From: Prevotella sp.
GTDB taxonomy: Bacteria; Bacteroidota; Bacteroidia; Bacteroidales; Bacteroidaceae
DNA: 64,000 bases
Direction of reading: 5' to 3'
Assembly: GCA_022486815.1 (NCBI GenBank)
Contig: JAKVJW010000001.1
Coordinates: forward strand, 62,001 to 126,000
The notes beneath the pieces were generated by a model that saw only the letters and a list, made by a program, of their open reading frames with translations, made no database searches and had not been told where the DNA came from. Positions 7,811 to 17,004 of the stretch are shown here, piece after piece (the stretch's first letter is position 1; each line of letters starts with the position of its first letter). The translations under genes and the position numbers were made by a program.

Positions 7811-10135
7811 CTATTTTCCGGAATGTTTTCTTTTCTTTTTATCATTGTCTTGATAATATTTTCTATTTGTTCTATCATTTTTCTTTTTTGAGTAGCTTCT
7901 TTCTACCTGTTCTTTTTCTTTTCCTTTTTTGTTTTCTTTGTTGCTCAAAAGTAGAAAATCGAGTTGTTTCTTTTCCAGATTAGCTTGAGCGACTTGAATG
8001 TGTACTGGATCACCCAATTGGTATTTATGGTGATGATGCCGTCCAATCAAGCAAAAGTTTTTTTCATCGAAATCGTAATAGTCATCATCCAAATCACGCA
8101 TAGGTATCATACCTTCGCAGTGATTCTCATTTATTTCTGCATAGATGCCGTAACTTGTGATGCCACTGATATGAGCGTCATATTGTTCACCCAAGTGCTC
8201 ACCCATGAATTCTACCATCTTATATTTGATGGAATCGCGTTCTGCATTCTGGGCAATAATTTCCATGTCAGAGCAGTGTTCACACAGATCCTCATAATGC
8301 TTTTCGTTTGCACTGCGACCATCATTTGCATAACGAGTAAGCAGACGGTGAACCAATAAATCCGGATAGCGACGAATAGGGGAAGTGAAGTGAGTATAAT
8401 ATTCAAATCCCAAACCAAAATGGCCTATGTTATGAATACTGTATTTAGCCTTCATCATTGACCTTAAAGCTATGGTTTGAATAAGTTTTCCTTCCGGTTT
8501 ATCCTCCACATCATCCATCAATTTGTTAAGACTACGTGCTGTAGCCCCTTTCGTGCTGCTGCTTTTCATGCGGTAGCCGAATTTAACGACAAAATCCTTG
8601 AGTGTCTCAAATTTTGTAGGATCAGGATTATCATGTATTCTATAAGGGAATGTTTTAGCTTTCTTTCCTTTTGATACCTTTCCGACACTTTCTGCAACTG
8701 ACTTATTTGCCAGCAGCATAAATTCTTCTACAAGTTTATTTGCATCTTTTGAATGTTTATAGTAACAACGGATAGGTTTGCCCGTTTCATCTATATCAAA
8801 ATGGAGTTCTTCTGTATCAAATTTTACGGAACCTTCTCTGAATCGTTTTGCTCGTAGCTTCTTAGCAAGTCGGTCAAGGGAGATGATTTGATTCGCAAAT
8901 TGTCCTTTATAACCATCTGCTGGTGCTGGAGGTGCCGGCTGCCCGGTACTGTCAATGACGCCATTATCTTCAAGCAACTGTTGTACTTCTTCATAACAAA
9001 AGCGACGGTCACTTTTTATGATGGTGTGTGCAATATGGTATTTCTTTATATTTGCTTCATCATCCAACTCAAAGATAACACTGTAAGTGAATTTCTCTTC
9101 ATCAGGACGTAATGAACAAAGAAAGTTGCAGAGTCTTTCCGGAAGCATCGGAATAGTACGGTCTACCAGATAAACACTGGTAGAACGTTTCTGTGCTTCT
9201 CTATCAATGATATCTCCTTCTTTAACGAAATGAGATACATCAGCGATATGGACACCTACTTCATAAAGTCCGTCTTTAATTTTACGAAAAGAAAGAGCAT
9301 CATCAAAGTCTTTTGCATCTTTAGGATCAATAGTACATGTCCATACCTTTCTATAATCTTCTCGTTCTTTCAGATCCACTGGAAGTATTTCTCCGGAAAT
9401 CTTGTCTGCAGCCGATTCCACAGGTTTAGGATAAATGTAAGGCAGACCATATTGTACCAGAATAGAGTTCATTTCTGCATTGTTGTCTCCTGTAGGTCCA
9501 AGGACGTCAACAACTTCTCCAACAGGATTTTTATGACTCGAATCAGGCCATTGGGTAATCTTTACGATAGCTTTATCATTTGTTTTACCTTCTTTCAGTT
9601 TTCCTTTTGGAATGATAATATCATTAGAGAAAATTGTCTGGGGTGTGACCAGATAAGAAAAATCTTTACCAATTTTCAACTTCCCTACAAAGGTATCTTT
9701 AGTCCGTTGTAGAATTTCGATGACCTGAGCTTCCTTTATCCTATTTGGCCGACGAGCCATGATGGAAACCTTCACCCGGTCACCTCCCATTGCAAAAAGA
9801 GAATTGCGTTCAGAAACAAAAACAGGTTGTTCTCCCTCGTCTGGAATAAATGAGTTTTTCCCGTTTGCTTTTCTGACGAAAGTACCTTCTTGAACCTGAC
9901 TGTTCTGATTCAGTTTATAGCTGGTATCATTCACTTTCGTAAGGTAGTCATTGTAAGACATATTGTCCATGGCATCAATGGCAAGCATTTTGAGGGGATG
10001 AGTGTTGAACTTCAGTATTCGGAATATTTCCTTTAGGTTAAATGTTCGATTAGGCTCATTAGAAAAGAAATTCTCCAGAATTTCAATGATCTGTTTTTTA
10101 GACATACTTTTGCCACTTTTTTTATTTTTTCCCAT
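7811..10135 (-). CDS. rnr: Ribonuclease R
   Basis: A 774-residue 3'-to-5' exoribonuclease of the RNB family that degrades structured RNA. In order: an N-terminal winged-helix segment (about residues 1-75), cold-shock/OB domains, the RNB catalytic core beginning near CTIDPKDAKDFDDALSF (the Asp cluster that binds magnesium), the motif HFTSPIRRYPDLLVHR, and an S1 domain near the C-terminus (YDAHISGITSYGIYAEI). A lysine/arginine-rich tail of about 50 residues ends the protein, as is usual for RNase R. The start MGKNKKSGKSMSKK gives a basic N-terminus. It is monocistronic and divergent from the following epimerase gene. Confidence 0.95.
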   Translation of the reverse strand: MGKNKKSGKSMSKKQIIEILENFFSNEPNRTFNLKEIFRILKFNTHPLKMLAIDAMDNMSYNDYLTKVNDTSYKLNQNSQVQEGTFVRKANGKNSFIPDEGEQPVFVSERNSLFAMGGDRVKVSIMARRPNRIKEAQVIEILQRTKDTFVGKLKIGKDFSYLVTPQTIFSNDIIIPKGKLKEGKTNDKAIVKITQWPDSSHKNPVGEVVDVLGPTGDNNAEMNSILVQYGLPYIYPKPVESAADKISGEILPVDLKEREDYRKVWTCTIDPKDAKDFDDALSFRKIKDGLYEVGVHIADVSHFVKEGDIIDREAQKRSTSVYLVDRTIPMLPERLCNFLCSLRPDEEKFTYSVIFELDDEANIKKYHIAHTIIKSDRRFCYEEVQQLLEDNGVIDSTGQPAPPAPADGYKGQFANQIISLDRLAKKLRAKRFREGSVKFDTEELHFDIDETGKPIRCYYKHSKDANKLVEEFMLLANKSVAESVGKVSKGKKAKTFPYRIHDNPDPTKFETLKDFVVKFGYRMKSSSTKGATARSLNKLMDDVEDKPEGKLIQTIALRSMMKAKYSIHNIGHFGLGFEYYTHFTSPIRRYPDLLVHRLLTRYANDGRSANEKHYEDLCEHCSDMEIIAQNAERDSIKYKMVEFMGEHLGEQYDAHISGITSYGIYAEINENHCEGMIPMRDLDDDYYDFDEKNFCLIGRHHHHKYQLGDPVHIQVAQANLEKKQLDFLLLSNKENKKGKEKEQVERSYSKKKNDRTNRKYYQDNDKKKRKHSGK

Positions 10136-10310
10136 AATGGTGTGTTATAATTTTAGAACCAGATGTTCTTCTGCTTATGAGAGCAAAAGCTTTATTGTTA
10201 AAGAAATAAACGCTTTTGGGGTAGAAGCAAATCGTCTTTTCTTTCGATATTACAAATAAACAAAATTATTTGCAAATAACTTTGTTTTGTTACGATATTT
10301 TCACATTAAA

Positions 10311-10342
10311 TTTGTGTTTCACAACAATTTGGGTTATCTTTG
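10311..10342 (+). promoter_or_regulatory. Promoter of the epimerase gene
   Basis: TTTG at 10311-10314, a 20-base spacer and TATCTTTG at 10335-10342 are an excellent fit to the Bacteroidetes primary-sigma promoter. The ATG at 10362 lies only 19 bases beyond the downstream box, so the leader is very short. Confidence 0.75.
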
Positions 10343-10361
10343 TCGTCAAATTTATTCGTAG

Positions 10362-11357
10362 ATGAAGATATTGATAACAGGTGCTTCTGGCTTTATCGGT
10401 AGTTTTATTGTTGAAGAGGCTTTGAGAAGAAAAATGGAAACATGGGCTGCTGTCCGAAAGACGACGGACCGGTGTTATCTGAAGGATCCTCGTATTCATT
10501 TTATAGAACTTGATTTCTCTTCGGAAAAGAAACTTGAGAAGGAATTGGAAGGGCACGATTTTGATTATGTCGTCCATGCTGCCGGTGTAACAAAAGCTTT
10601 GCATGCAGAAACTTTCTATGAGGTAAATACAGAGGGAACCAAGCACTTTGTCCAAGCTATCATGAATTTAAAGATGCCGGTCAAACGCTTTGTCTATATG
10701 AGTAGTTTAAGTGTTTTTGGCGCAATCAAGGAACAGCAACCATACCAGGAGATAAGAGAATCTGATAGGCCACAACCAAATACAAATTATGGTAAGAGTA
10801 AGCTAGCTACTGAAAATTTCCTGGATTCTATCGGTGATAAATTCCCTTATGTTATCTTACGGCCTACTGGAGTTTATGGACCACGGGAAAGGGATTATTA
10901 TATGATGATGAAAAGCATCAAGCAACATATTGATTTTGCGGTCGGTTTCAAACGTCAGGATATTACATTTGTCTATGTAAGTGATGTTGTTCAAGCTGTT
11001 TTTCAGGCTCTTGACCGTGGTAAACAAGGGAGGAAATATTTCCTTAGTGACGGAAATGTTTATAGATCACGTGACTTTAGTGACTATATTCATCAAGAGT
11101 TGGGGAACAAATGGTGGTTTAGAATTACGGCTCCGGTATGGCTTCTACATTTAGTTACTTTTTTAGGGGAGTATATTGGGAAAATAACAGGGCGCCTTTC
11201 TGCCCTGAATCATGATAAATATCCAATTCTCAAACAACGTAACTGGCGTTGTGATATTCAACCGGCTATTCAGGATCTTGATTTTAAACCTCAGGTCCAA
11301 CTTAAAGAAGGAACAAAGCGTGCCATTCAGTGGTATAAAGAAAATAGCTGGCTCTAA
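10362..11357 (+). CDS. NAD-dependent epimerase/dehydratase family protein
   Basis: A 331-residue extended short-chain dehydrogenase. The NAD(P)-binding glycine motif GASGFIGSFI is at residues 7-16, and the catalytic YGKSK (Tyr-x-x-x-Lys) follows the SSLSVFG serine region. Such enzymes epimerise or dehydrate nucleotide sugars, or reduce related substrates such as 3-beta-hydroxysteroid-like compounds. The region near residues 250-280 (WLLHLVTFLGEYIGKITG) is hydrophobic and may associate with membrane. The substrate cannot be told from sequence. It begins the envelope block and is followed 106 bases on by a PAP2 gene on the same strand. Confidence 0.87.
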   Translation: MKILITGASGFIGSFIVEEALRRKMETWAAVRKTTDRCYLKDPRIHFIELDFSSEKKLEKELEGHDFDYVVHAAGVTKALHAETFYEVNTEGTKHFVQAIMNLKMPVKRFVYMSSLSVFGAIKEQQPYQEIRESDRPQPNTNYGKSKLATENFLDSIGDKFPYVILRPTGVYGPRERDYYMMMKSIKQHIDFAVGFKRQDITFVYVSDVVQAVFQALDRGKQGRKYFLSDGNVYRSRDFSDYIHQELGNKWWFRITAPVWLLHLVTFLGEYIGKITGRLSALNHDKYPILKQRNWRCDIQPAIQDLDFKPQVQLKEGTKRAIQWYKENSWL

Positions 11358-11463
11358 TAGGAAGATGCTTTATCAATATTTTTTCAGAGTCGGTGATTGT
11401 TGCAATTTATGCTGCTTACCAAAAGAGTATAATATAAAAAATCAATAGGATAAAAAGATAGAG

Positions 11464-12435
11464 ATGACGACCATTAAAGAAATATTCAAGTTGGAGAAGA
11501 ATCCAAGAAAGGGATTGCTTCCTTTAGAATGGGCTACCCTGATCTATTTGGTTCTTACTCTTCTTTGGGTGTTATTCTCTTATACGAAGATGGTTAATCC
11601 TCATTCTATGATTGAGTTGAGGATTCGTATTTTAGTAACCACTTTTGCTATATGGATTGTTTATCGTCTTTTGCCTTGTCGATTTATAGAGATGATACGT
11701 GTATTGGTGCAAATGCTTTTTCTAGCACAATGGTATCCGGATACCTATGAGCTGAATCGGATATTGCCTAATCTTGACTATCTTTTTGCAAGTTGGGAGC
11801 AACTTATTTTTGGATTTCAGCCTGCTCTGGTCTTTGCAAAACATCTCCCATGGATGTTCGTAAGTGAGTTGATGCATTTTGGCTATTTTATGTATTATCC
11901 GATGATAGCTATTGTGTGTGTGTATTATTATTTCATTAATTATCGTGAATTTGAGCGTTGTAGTTTTATTATTATAACTGCTTTTTTTATCTATTATATC
12001 ATATTTGATGTTTTACCGGTTGTTGGCCCTACATTTTATTATAATGTGATAGGAGAAGATAGTATATCCAAAGGCATCTTCCCTCATTTAGGTGATTATT
12101 TTAACACTCATACGGATTGTCTTCCTTCACCTGGTAATCCGAATGGATTTTTCTATCATCTGGTAGAAGATGCTCGTGCGCAAGGAGAACGTCCGACAGC
12201 GGCTTTTCCAAGCTCACATGTTGGAATCAGCACCATCTGTATGTTGCTTATCCTGCATTCACGTAATAAAAGGTTTTTTTGGTGGATGCTTCCTGTCTAT
12301 GCTCTTCTCTGTATGGGAACGGTCTATATTCAAGCCCATTACATGATTGACGCCATTGCTGGATTTATAACTGGAGCAATCTTTTACTTGATCTTGCTGC
12401 TCTCTACACGACACATGATAGCAATAGATGGTTAG
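11464..12435 (+). CDS. PAP2-family membrane phosphatase/phosphotransferase
   Basis: A 323-residue integral membrane protein with about six hydrophobic segments. The PAP2 active-site motifs are present: AAFPSSHVG with His252 and AHYMIDAIAG with His292 and Asp296. PAP2 proteins remove or transfer phosphate groups on lipids such as undecaprenyl diphosphate or phosphatidate. The long region ahead of the motifs resembles the PAP2_3 branch that contains eukaryotic inositol phosphorylceramide synthases. Bacteroidetes make inositol sphingolipids, so such an activity is possible but is my inference. It follows the epimerase by 106 bases and probably shares its transcript. Confidence 0.82.
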   Translation: MTTIKEIFKLEKNPRKGLLPLEWATLIYLVLTLLWVLFSYTKMVNPHSMIELRIRILVTTFAIWIVYRLLPCRFIEMIRVLVQMLFLAQWYPDTYELNRILPNLDYLFASWEQLIFGFQPALVFAKHLPWMFVSELMHFGYFMYYPMIAIVCVYYYFINYREFERCSFIIITAFFIYYIIFDVLPVVGPTFYYNVIGEDSISKGIFPHLGDYFNTHTDCLPSPGNPNGFFYHLVEDARAQGERPTAAFPSSHVGISTICMLLILHSRNKRFFWWMLPVYALLCMGTVYIQAHYMIDAIAGFITGAIFYLILLLSTRHMIAIDG

Positions 12436-12470
12436 ATATAAAAATGACGGTATAGGTTGTTCTTTGACTT

Positions 12471-12504
12471 TTTGTCAATAACCGGATATTTTTTCGTACC
12501 TTTG
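12471..12504 (+). promoter_or_regulatory. Promoter of miaB
   Basis: TTTG (12471-12474), a 22-base spacer, TACCTTTG (12497-12504). The implied transcription start is near 12510, which argues that translation begins at 12552 and not at the in-frame ATG at 12516. Confidence 0.65.
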
Positions 12505-12551
12505 TAGTCTTTCAGGTGGAATGCCTCCAATATGAAATAGATAAAGGGATA

Positions 12552-13883
12552 ATGAATAAGAAACTGTATATAGAGACTTATGGTTGCCAGATGAATGTAG
12601 CCGATAGTGAGGTTGTCGCTTCAATAATGAAGATGGCTGGTTATGATCTTTGTGACAAAGAGGAAAATGCAAATGCCATTTTTCTTAATACGTGCAGTAT
12701 ACGTGAGAATGCAGAAAATAAAATCTATAACCGACTGGATTCACTTCATGCGGAACAGAAGAAGGGCAGAAAATTGATTATAGGCGTTCTGGGTTGTATG
12801 GCAGAACGTGTTAAAGATGATTTGGTTCAGAATCACCATGCCAATCTTGTTTGTGGTCCGGATAGTTATTTGAATCTTCCCGATATGATTGCACAGTGTG
12901 AGCTGGGACATTCTGCAGAAGATGTCCAGCTTTCCACTACTGAAACCTATCGTAATGTGATGCCTTTACGTATTGGCAATAACCATGTCAGTGGTTTTGT
13001 AAGTATTATGAGAGGCTGTAATAACTTTTGCCATTACTGTATTGTCCCTTATACCCGTGGGCGTGAACGAAGTCGTGATGTAGAGAGTATACTGAGCGAA
13101 GTGCGTGATTTGCAAGATAAGGGTTTTAAAGAGGTAACATTACTGGGACAGAATGTGAATAGCTATGGACTTTCACCTTCAGGTAAACATGAACAAGGGA
13201 AAACTTCTTTTGCAGAACTGCTGTATAAAGTCGCAAAAACTGTACCTGATATGCGTGTGCGCTTTACAACTTCTAATCCTGAAGATATGAGTGAGGATAT
13301 TCTTCATGTCATGGCTGAAACCCCAAATCTCTGTAAGCATATTCACTTTCCTGTACAGAGTGGAAGTAATAAGATATTGAAATTGATGAATCGTAAATAT
13401 ACTCGTGAACAGTATTTGGAAAAGGTTGATGCCATACGGAGGATTCTTCCTGGTTGTGGGTTGACTACTGATGTTTTCTTAGGCTATCATGACGAAACAG
13501 AAGAAGATTTTCAGCAAACGCTCAGTTTGATGGAAGAAGTAAAGTTTGATTCTGCTTTTATGTTTAAATATTCTGAACGTCCGGGGACTTTTGCTGCCAA
13601 ACACCTTCCCGATAACGTTCCGGAAAAAGAAAAGGTGCGTCGATTGGAAATTCTGATTAAGTTGCAAAATGAAATCAGTGCCCAACAGTACAAGAACGAT
13701 GAAGGAAAATCATTTGAAGTATTGGTGGAAGGTTTTAGCAAACGGTCTACAAAGCAACTTTGTGGGCGTACAGAGCAAAATAAAATGGTGGTATTCGATC
13801 GTGGGAATTGTCATATAGGAGAATCTGTAAATGTACAGATTATAGGTTCTACTTCTGCTACACTTTTAGGAAAGGTGATGTAG
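12552..13883 (+). CDS. miaB: tRNA-2-methylthio-N6-dimethylallyladenosine synthase
   Basis: A 443-residue radical-SAM methylthiotransferase that adds a methylthio group to i6A37 of tRNAs reading U-starting codons. The N-terminal UPF0004 domain opens with YIETYGCQMNVADSE (first cluster cysteine). The radical-SAM motif is in GCNNFCHYCIVPYTRGRE (three cysteines). The C-terminus holds a TRAM domain (about residues 375-440, KSFEVLVEGFSKRS). An in-frame ATG exists at 12516, but a promoter box at 12497-12504 leaves it almost no leader, and 12552 gives the standard MiaB N-terminus. It lies inside the envelope-gene block with no functional link to it. Confidence 0.95.
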   Translation: MNKKLYIETYGCQMNVADSEVVASIMKMAGYDLCDKEENANAIFLNTCSIRENAENKIYNRLDSLHAEQKKGRKLIIGVLGCMAERVKDDLVQNHHANLVCGPDSYLNLPDMIAQCELGHSAEDVQLSTTETYRNVMPLRIGNNHVSGFVSIMRGCNNFCHYCIVPYTRGRERSRDVESILSEVRDLQDKGFKEVTLLGQNVNSYGLSPSGKHEQGKTSFAELLYKVAKTVPDMRVRFTTSNPEDMSEDILHVMAETPNLCKHIHFPVQSGSNKILKLMNRKYTREQYLEKVDAIRRILPGCGLTTDVFLGYHDETEEDFQQTLSLMEEVKFDSAFMFKYSERPGTFAAKHLPDNVPEKEKVRRLEILIKLQNEISAQQYKNDEGKSFEVLVEGFSKRSTKQLCGRTEQNKMVVFDRGNCHIGESVNVQIIGSTSATLLGKVM

Positions 13884-14060
13884 TAGTTAGTAAGTCATAA
13901 ACAAGGCAAGAGGATGATCTTGAGGAAAGCTGACGGATAGATGTATGAGGCATAAACAGGTTCAGATAAGTATCGTGATTTTTGTTTTGTTCTAAAAGAG
14001 ATTATTTTAGTTCTATAGGTATTAATCAATTCAACAAGAAGGATAAAAACTGAAAATCAT

Positions 14061-14091
14061 TTTGCAGTTTTATATTTTTCTATTATATTTG
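14061..14091 (+). promoter_or_regulatory. Promoter abutting the ABC exporter start codon
   Basis: TTTG (14061-14064), 19-base spacer, TATATTTG (14084-14091): a full match to the consensus. The ATG at 14099 follows after only 7 bases, so the transcript would be leaderless or nearly so, unless a second promoter lies upstream. Confidence 0.65.
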
Positions 14092-14098
14092 CAACATT

Positions 14099-15940
14099 AT
14101 GAAGGAATTCCTGCAAGTGCTTAGGCGTTTTATACCTCCCTACAAGAAATATTTAATATTGTCGATAGTTTTTAATATTCTCTCAGCAATACTGAATATC
14201 TTTTCCTTTGCTGCGATTATCCCATTACTTCAGATTCTTTTCAAGACAGGGGGAACTGTGAGTGCTGCTGTTCTTATGCCTTGGTCATTCAGCAAAAAGG
14301 TACTTTCGAATAATATAAATTATCTTGTTGAGGAGATGGTGAAAAATTTTGGTTCATCATCTACACTACTGATTATAGGTTTGGCTCTTGCTTTTATGAC
14401 TTTTCTCAAGACAGGGGCTTATTTTCTTTCATCAGCCAGTATTATTCCTATACGTACTGGGGTGGTCCGGGATATTCGCAATCAGATGTATAAGAAAATC
14501 ACGGATTTATCTCTGAGTTTTTTCAGTGAAGAGCGTAAAGGGGATATAATAGCTCGTATGAGTGGTGATGTACAAGAGATAGAAAATTCGATCATGTCAT
14601 CTTTGGATATGTTATTTAAGAATCCTATTCTTATCATCTTCTATTTTGTCACGATGCTCGTTGTCTCTTGGCAGTTGACCCTTTTTACCATTGTCTTTGT
14701 TCCTATATTCGGCTGGTTTATGGGGTTTGTTGGTAGAAAGTTGAAGGCTCAGAGTATGAGGGCCCAAGGGCTTTGGAGTGATACGATGAGTCAGGTCGAA
14801 GAAACTTTGGGTGGTTTGAGGATAGTAAAGGCTTTCTGTGCTGAAGGGCTCATGAATAAGCGTTTTGATCATGTTAATTCTGCTTATAGGGGTGATATTA
14901 TGAAAGTTAATATCCGTCAGCAGATGGCTCATCCGATGAGTGAGTTTCTTGGCACAGTGATGATTGTCATTGTTCTTTGGTTTGGTGGTATGCTGGTCTT
15001 AAATTATCAATCACTAAGCGGACCTGTTTTCATTTATTATCTGGTGATACTCTATAGTATTATTAATCCTCTAAAAGATTTTTCAAAAGCAAGTTACAAC
15101 ATTCCCAAGGGACTTGCTTCAATGGAGCGGGTAGATAAAATTCTGAAAGCTGAAATCGAAATTAAAGAGAAGAAAAATCCGGTCATTCTTCCTTCGTTTG
15201 AGCATCAGATAGAATTTCGTCATGTGTCTTTTGCTTATACAGATACGAAGTCTGATGGGTTAAGATATGTGCTTAAAGACATAAACCTCGTTATTCCGAA
15301 AGGTAAAACGGTCGCTCTTGTAGGGCAAAGCGGTAGTGGTAAATCTACGATGGTCGATTTGATTCCACGTTATTATGATGTGCAAGAGGGTGAGGTGCTT
15401 ATAGATGGTGTTAACGTAAAGGATTTGGGTGTACATAATCTTCGTTCTTTTATAGGTAATGTCAACCAAGAGGCGATACTATTCAATGATACATTTAAGA
15501 ATAACATAAAGTTTGGCTCGGAAAATGCATCTGATGAAACTGTCATTCAGGCTGCAAAGATTGCTAATGCATACGACTTTATCATGGAATCAGAAAATGG
15601 TTTTGATACAAAGATCGGTGATAGTGGTTCGCGACTTTCTGGAGGACAACGTCAACGTGTCAGTATCGCAAGGGCAATTCTTAAAAATCCACCTATATTG
15701 ATTTTAGATGAAGCAACTTCTGCTTTGGATACAGAAAGTGAAAGGCTTGTACAGGATGCATTGGAGCGATTGATGAAAACTCGTACGACCATTGCTGTTG
15801 CTCATAGGCTGTCTACAATTAAAAATGCAGATGAAATCTGTGTCTTACATGAAGGTGTTATCGTGGAACGTGGCACGCATGAAGAATTAATTCGTAAGAA
15901 TGGCTATTATAAACGGTTACATGATTTACAACAAGTTTAA
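14099..15940 (+). CDS. ABC exporter, fused membrane and ATPase domains (MsbA-like)
   Basis: A 613-residue half-transporter. The six-helix exporter domain covers about residues 1-330. The ATPase domain has Walker A GQSGSGKST (Lys415), the signature LSGGQRQR (513-520), Walker B ILILDEATSALD and the switch histidine in AVAHRLST. It would function as a homodimer moving a lipid or peptide across the inner membrane. Its place directly before a lipid A type acyltransferase and LPS-core-like genes suggests an MsbA-like lipid A or glycolipid flippase, but this is inferred from context. No alternative Met exists within the first 50 residues, so 14099 is the likely start despite its promoter ending 7 bases upstream. 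Confidence 0.92.
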   Translation: MKEFLQVLRRFIPPYKKYLILSIVFNILSAILNIFSFAAIIPLLQILFKTGGTVSAAVLMPWSFSKKVLSNNINYLVEEMVKNFGSSSTLLIIGLALAFMTFLKTGAYFLSSASIIPIRTGVVRDIRNQMYKKITDLSLSFFSEERKGDIIARMSGDVQEIENSIMSSLDMLFKNPILIIFYFVTMLVVSWQLTLFTIVFVPIFGWFMGFVGRKLKAQSMRAQGLWSDTMSQVEETLGGLRIVKAFCAEGLMNKRFDHVNSAYRGDIMKVNIRQQMAHPMSEFLGTVMIVIVLWFGGMLVLNYQSLSGPVFIYYLVILYSIINPLKDFSKASYNIPKGLASMERVDKILKAEIEIKEKKNPVILPSFEHQIEFRHVSFAYTDTKSDGLRYVLKDINLVIPKGKTVALVGQSGSGKSTMVDLIPRYYDVQEGEVLIDGVNVKDLGVHNLRSFIGNVNQEAILFNDTFKNNIKFGSENASDETVIQAAKIANAYDFIMESENGFDTKIGDSGSRLSGGQRQRVSIARAILKNPPILILDEATSALDTESERLVQDALERLMKTRTTIAVAHRLSTIKNADEICVLHEGVIVERGTHEELIRKNGYYKRLHDLQQV

Positions 15941-16042
15941 TCTACCTTTGATGAGTCTGAAAGATTGTTTTCTCTATTAAATGAAGATTTCATGGTATAA
16001 ATCTGACCGATAAAAGAAGAAATAAATTAAGAAGGATAAAAT

Positions 16043-16981
16043 ATGATGATATCGAAGATCGTATATGGCTTTTTTTATTTGATTTCGCTACTTCCTTTTT
16101 GGATGCTTTACGGTCTTTCTGATTTGGAATATCTTATTGTATATTATATTCTGAGATACCGTAGAGGTATTGTTCGGAAAAATCTGGTCTCTTCCTTTCC
16201 TGAAAAATCCAGATATGAAATTATCCAAATTGAAAAAGGTTTTTATCATTGGTTTTGTGATTATTTTTTTGAAGCTGTGAAACTCTTAAGTATCAGTGAT
16301 AAAAAATTGAAACAGCATTTTAAGGTTAATAATGTTAAAGAGGTTGAAGCTTGTTTCAATGATGGACAAAATGTAGCTGCAGTGCTAGGACATTATTGTA
16401 ATTGGGAGTGGCTTTCCTGTATGGGATTCTATTTTTCTGAAAATAGGATGATGGGTCTGGTTTATCATCCACTGGCGAATCGATCTTTTAACGAACTATT
16501 TAAGAAAATTCGTTCCACATGCAAGAATGGTGTGATAGTTTCTAAAAAACATATACTTCGTAAACTCGTAGAATATCGCCAGAAAGGCTTAATGAGTCTT
16601 TTTGGATATATTTCTGATCAGGGGCCGAAATGGGAGAATATTCATCTGTGGCTGAATTTCATGCACCATGATACAGCCGTTTTTACAGGAGCAGAACGTA
16701 TCATGAGAAAAGTTAATGATGCTGTGTTCTATGTAGAGATGAGCCGTCCTAGACGTGGATATTATACTGCTACTTTCAGATTGATTACAAAAGATCCTGA
16801 CAGCCTTCCTGAATATGAAATTACCCGTAGATTCTTTGCTTTATTAGAGAATACGATTCGTAAAGATCCCCGTTATTATCTATGGAGCCATAATCGATGG
16901 AAACGGACTCATGAAGAGTTTGATCGTAGGTTTGAAGTTGTCAATGGGAAAGTGCTTAAGAAAAACTCTTCTGATTATTAG
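16043..16981 (+). CDS. Lipid A biosynthesis acyltransferase family protein (LpxL/HtrB-like)
   Basis: A 312-residue acyltransferase with an N-terminal hydrophobic anchor (about residues 4-25) and the family's H-x4-E catalytic motif in GHYCNWEW. Later segments such as FGYISDQGPKWENIHLWLNF and the C-terminal YLWSHNRWKR are typical of LpxL/LpxM-like enzymes. It would add a secondary acyl chain to lipid A at the inner membrane. The gene sits between the MsbA-like exporter and LPS-type glycosyltransferases, which fits. Two adjacent ATG codons (16043 and 16046) are possible starts. Confidence 0.9.
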   Translation: MMISKIVYGFFYLISLLPFWMLYGLSDLEYLIVYYILRYRRGIVRKNLVSSFPEKSRYEIIQIEKGFYHWFCDYFFEAVKLLSISDKKLKQHFKVNNVKEVEACFNDGQNVAAVLGHYCNWEWLSCMGFYFSENRMMGLVYHPLANRSFNELFKKIRSTCKNGVIVSKKHILRKLVEYRQKGLMSLFGYISDQGPKWENIHLWLNFMHHDTAVFTGAERIMRKVNDAVFYVEMSRPRRGYYTATFRLITKDPDSLPEYEITRRFFALLENTIRKDPRYYLWSHNRWKRTHEEFDRRFEVVNGKVLKKNSSDY

Positions 16982-17004
16982 TGTGTTGAATAAAAAGTAA
17001 TATC

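Noticed and set aside
9230..9712. Rightward 160-codon reading frame within the RNase R gene
   Set aside because: Antisense shadow of the clear RNB catalytic domain.
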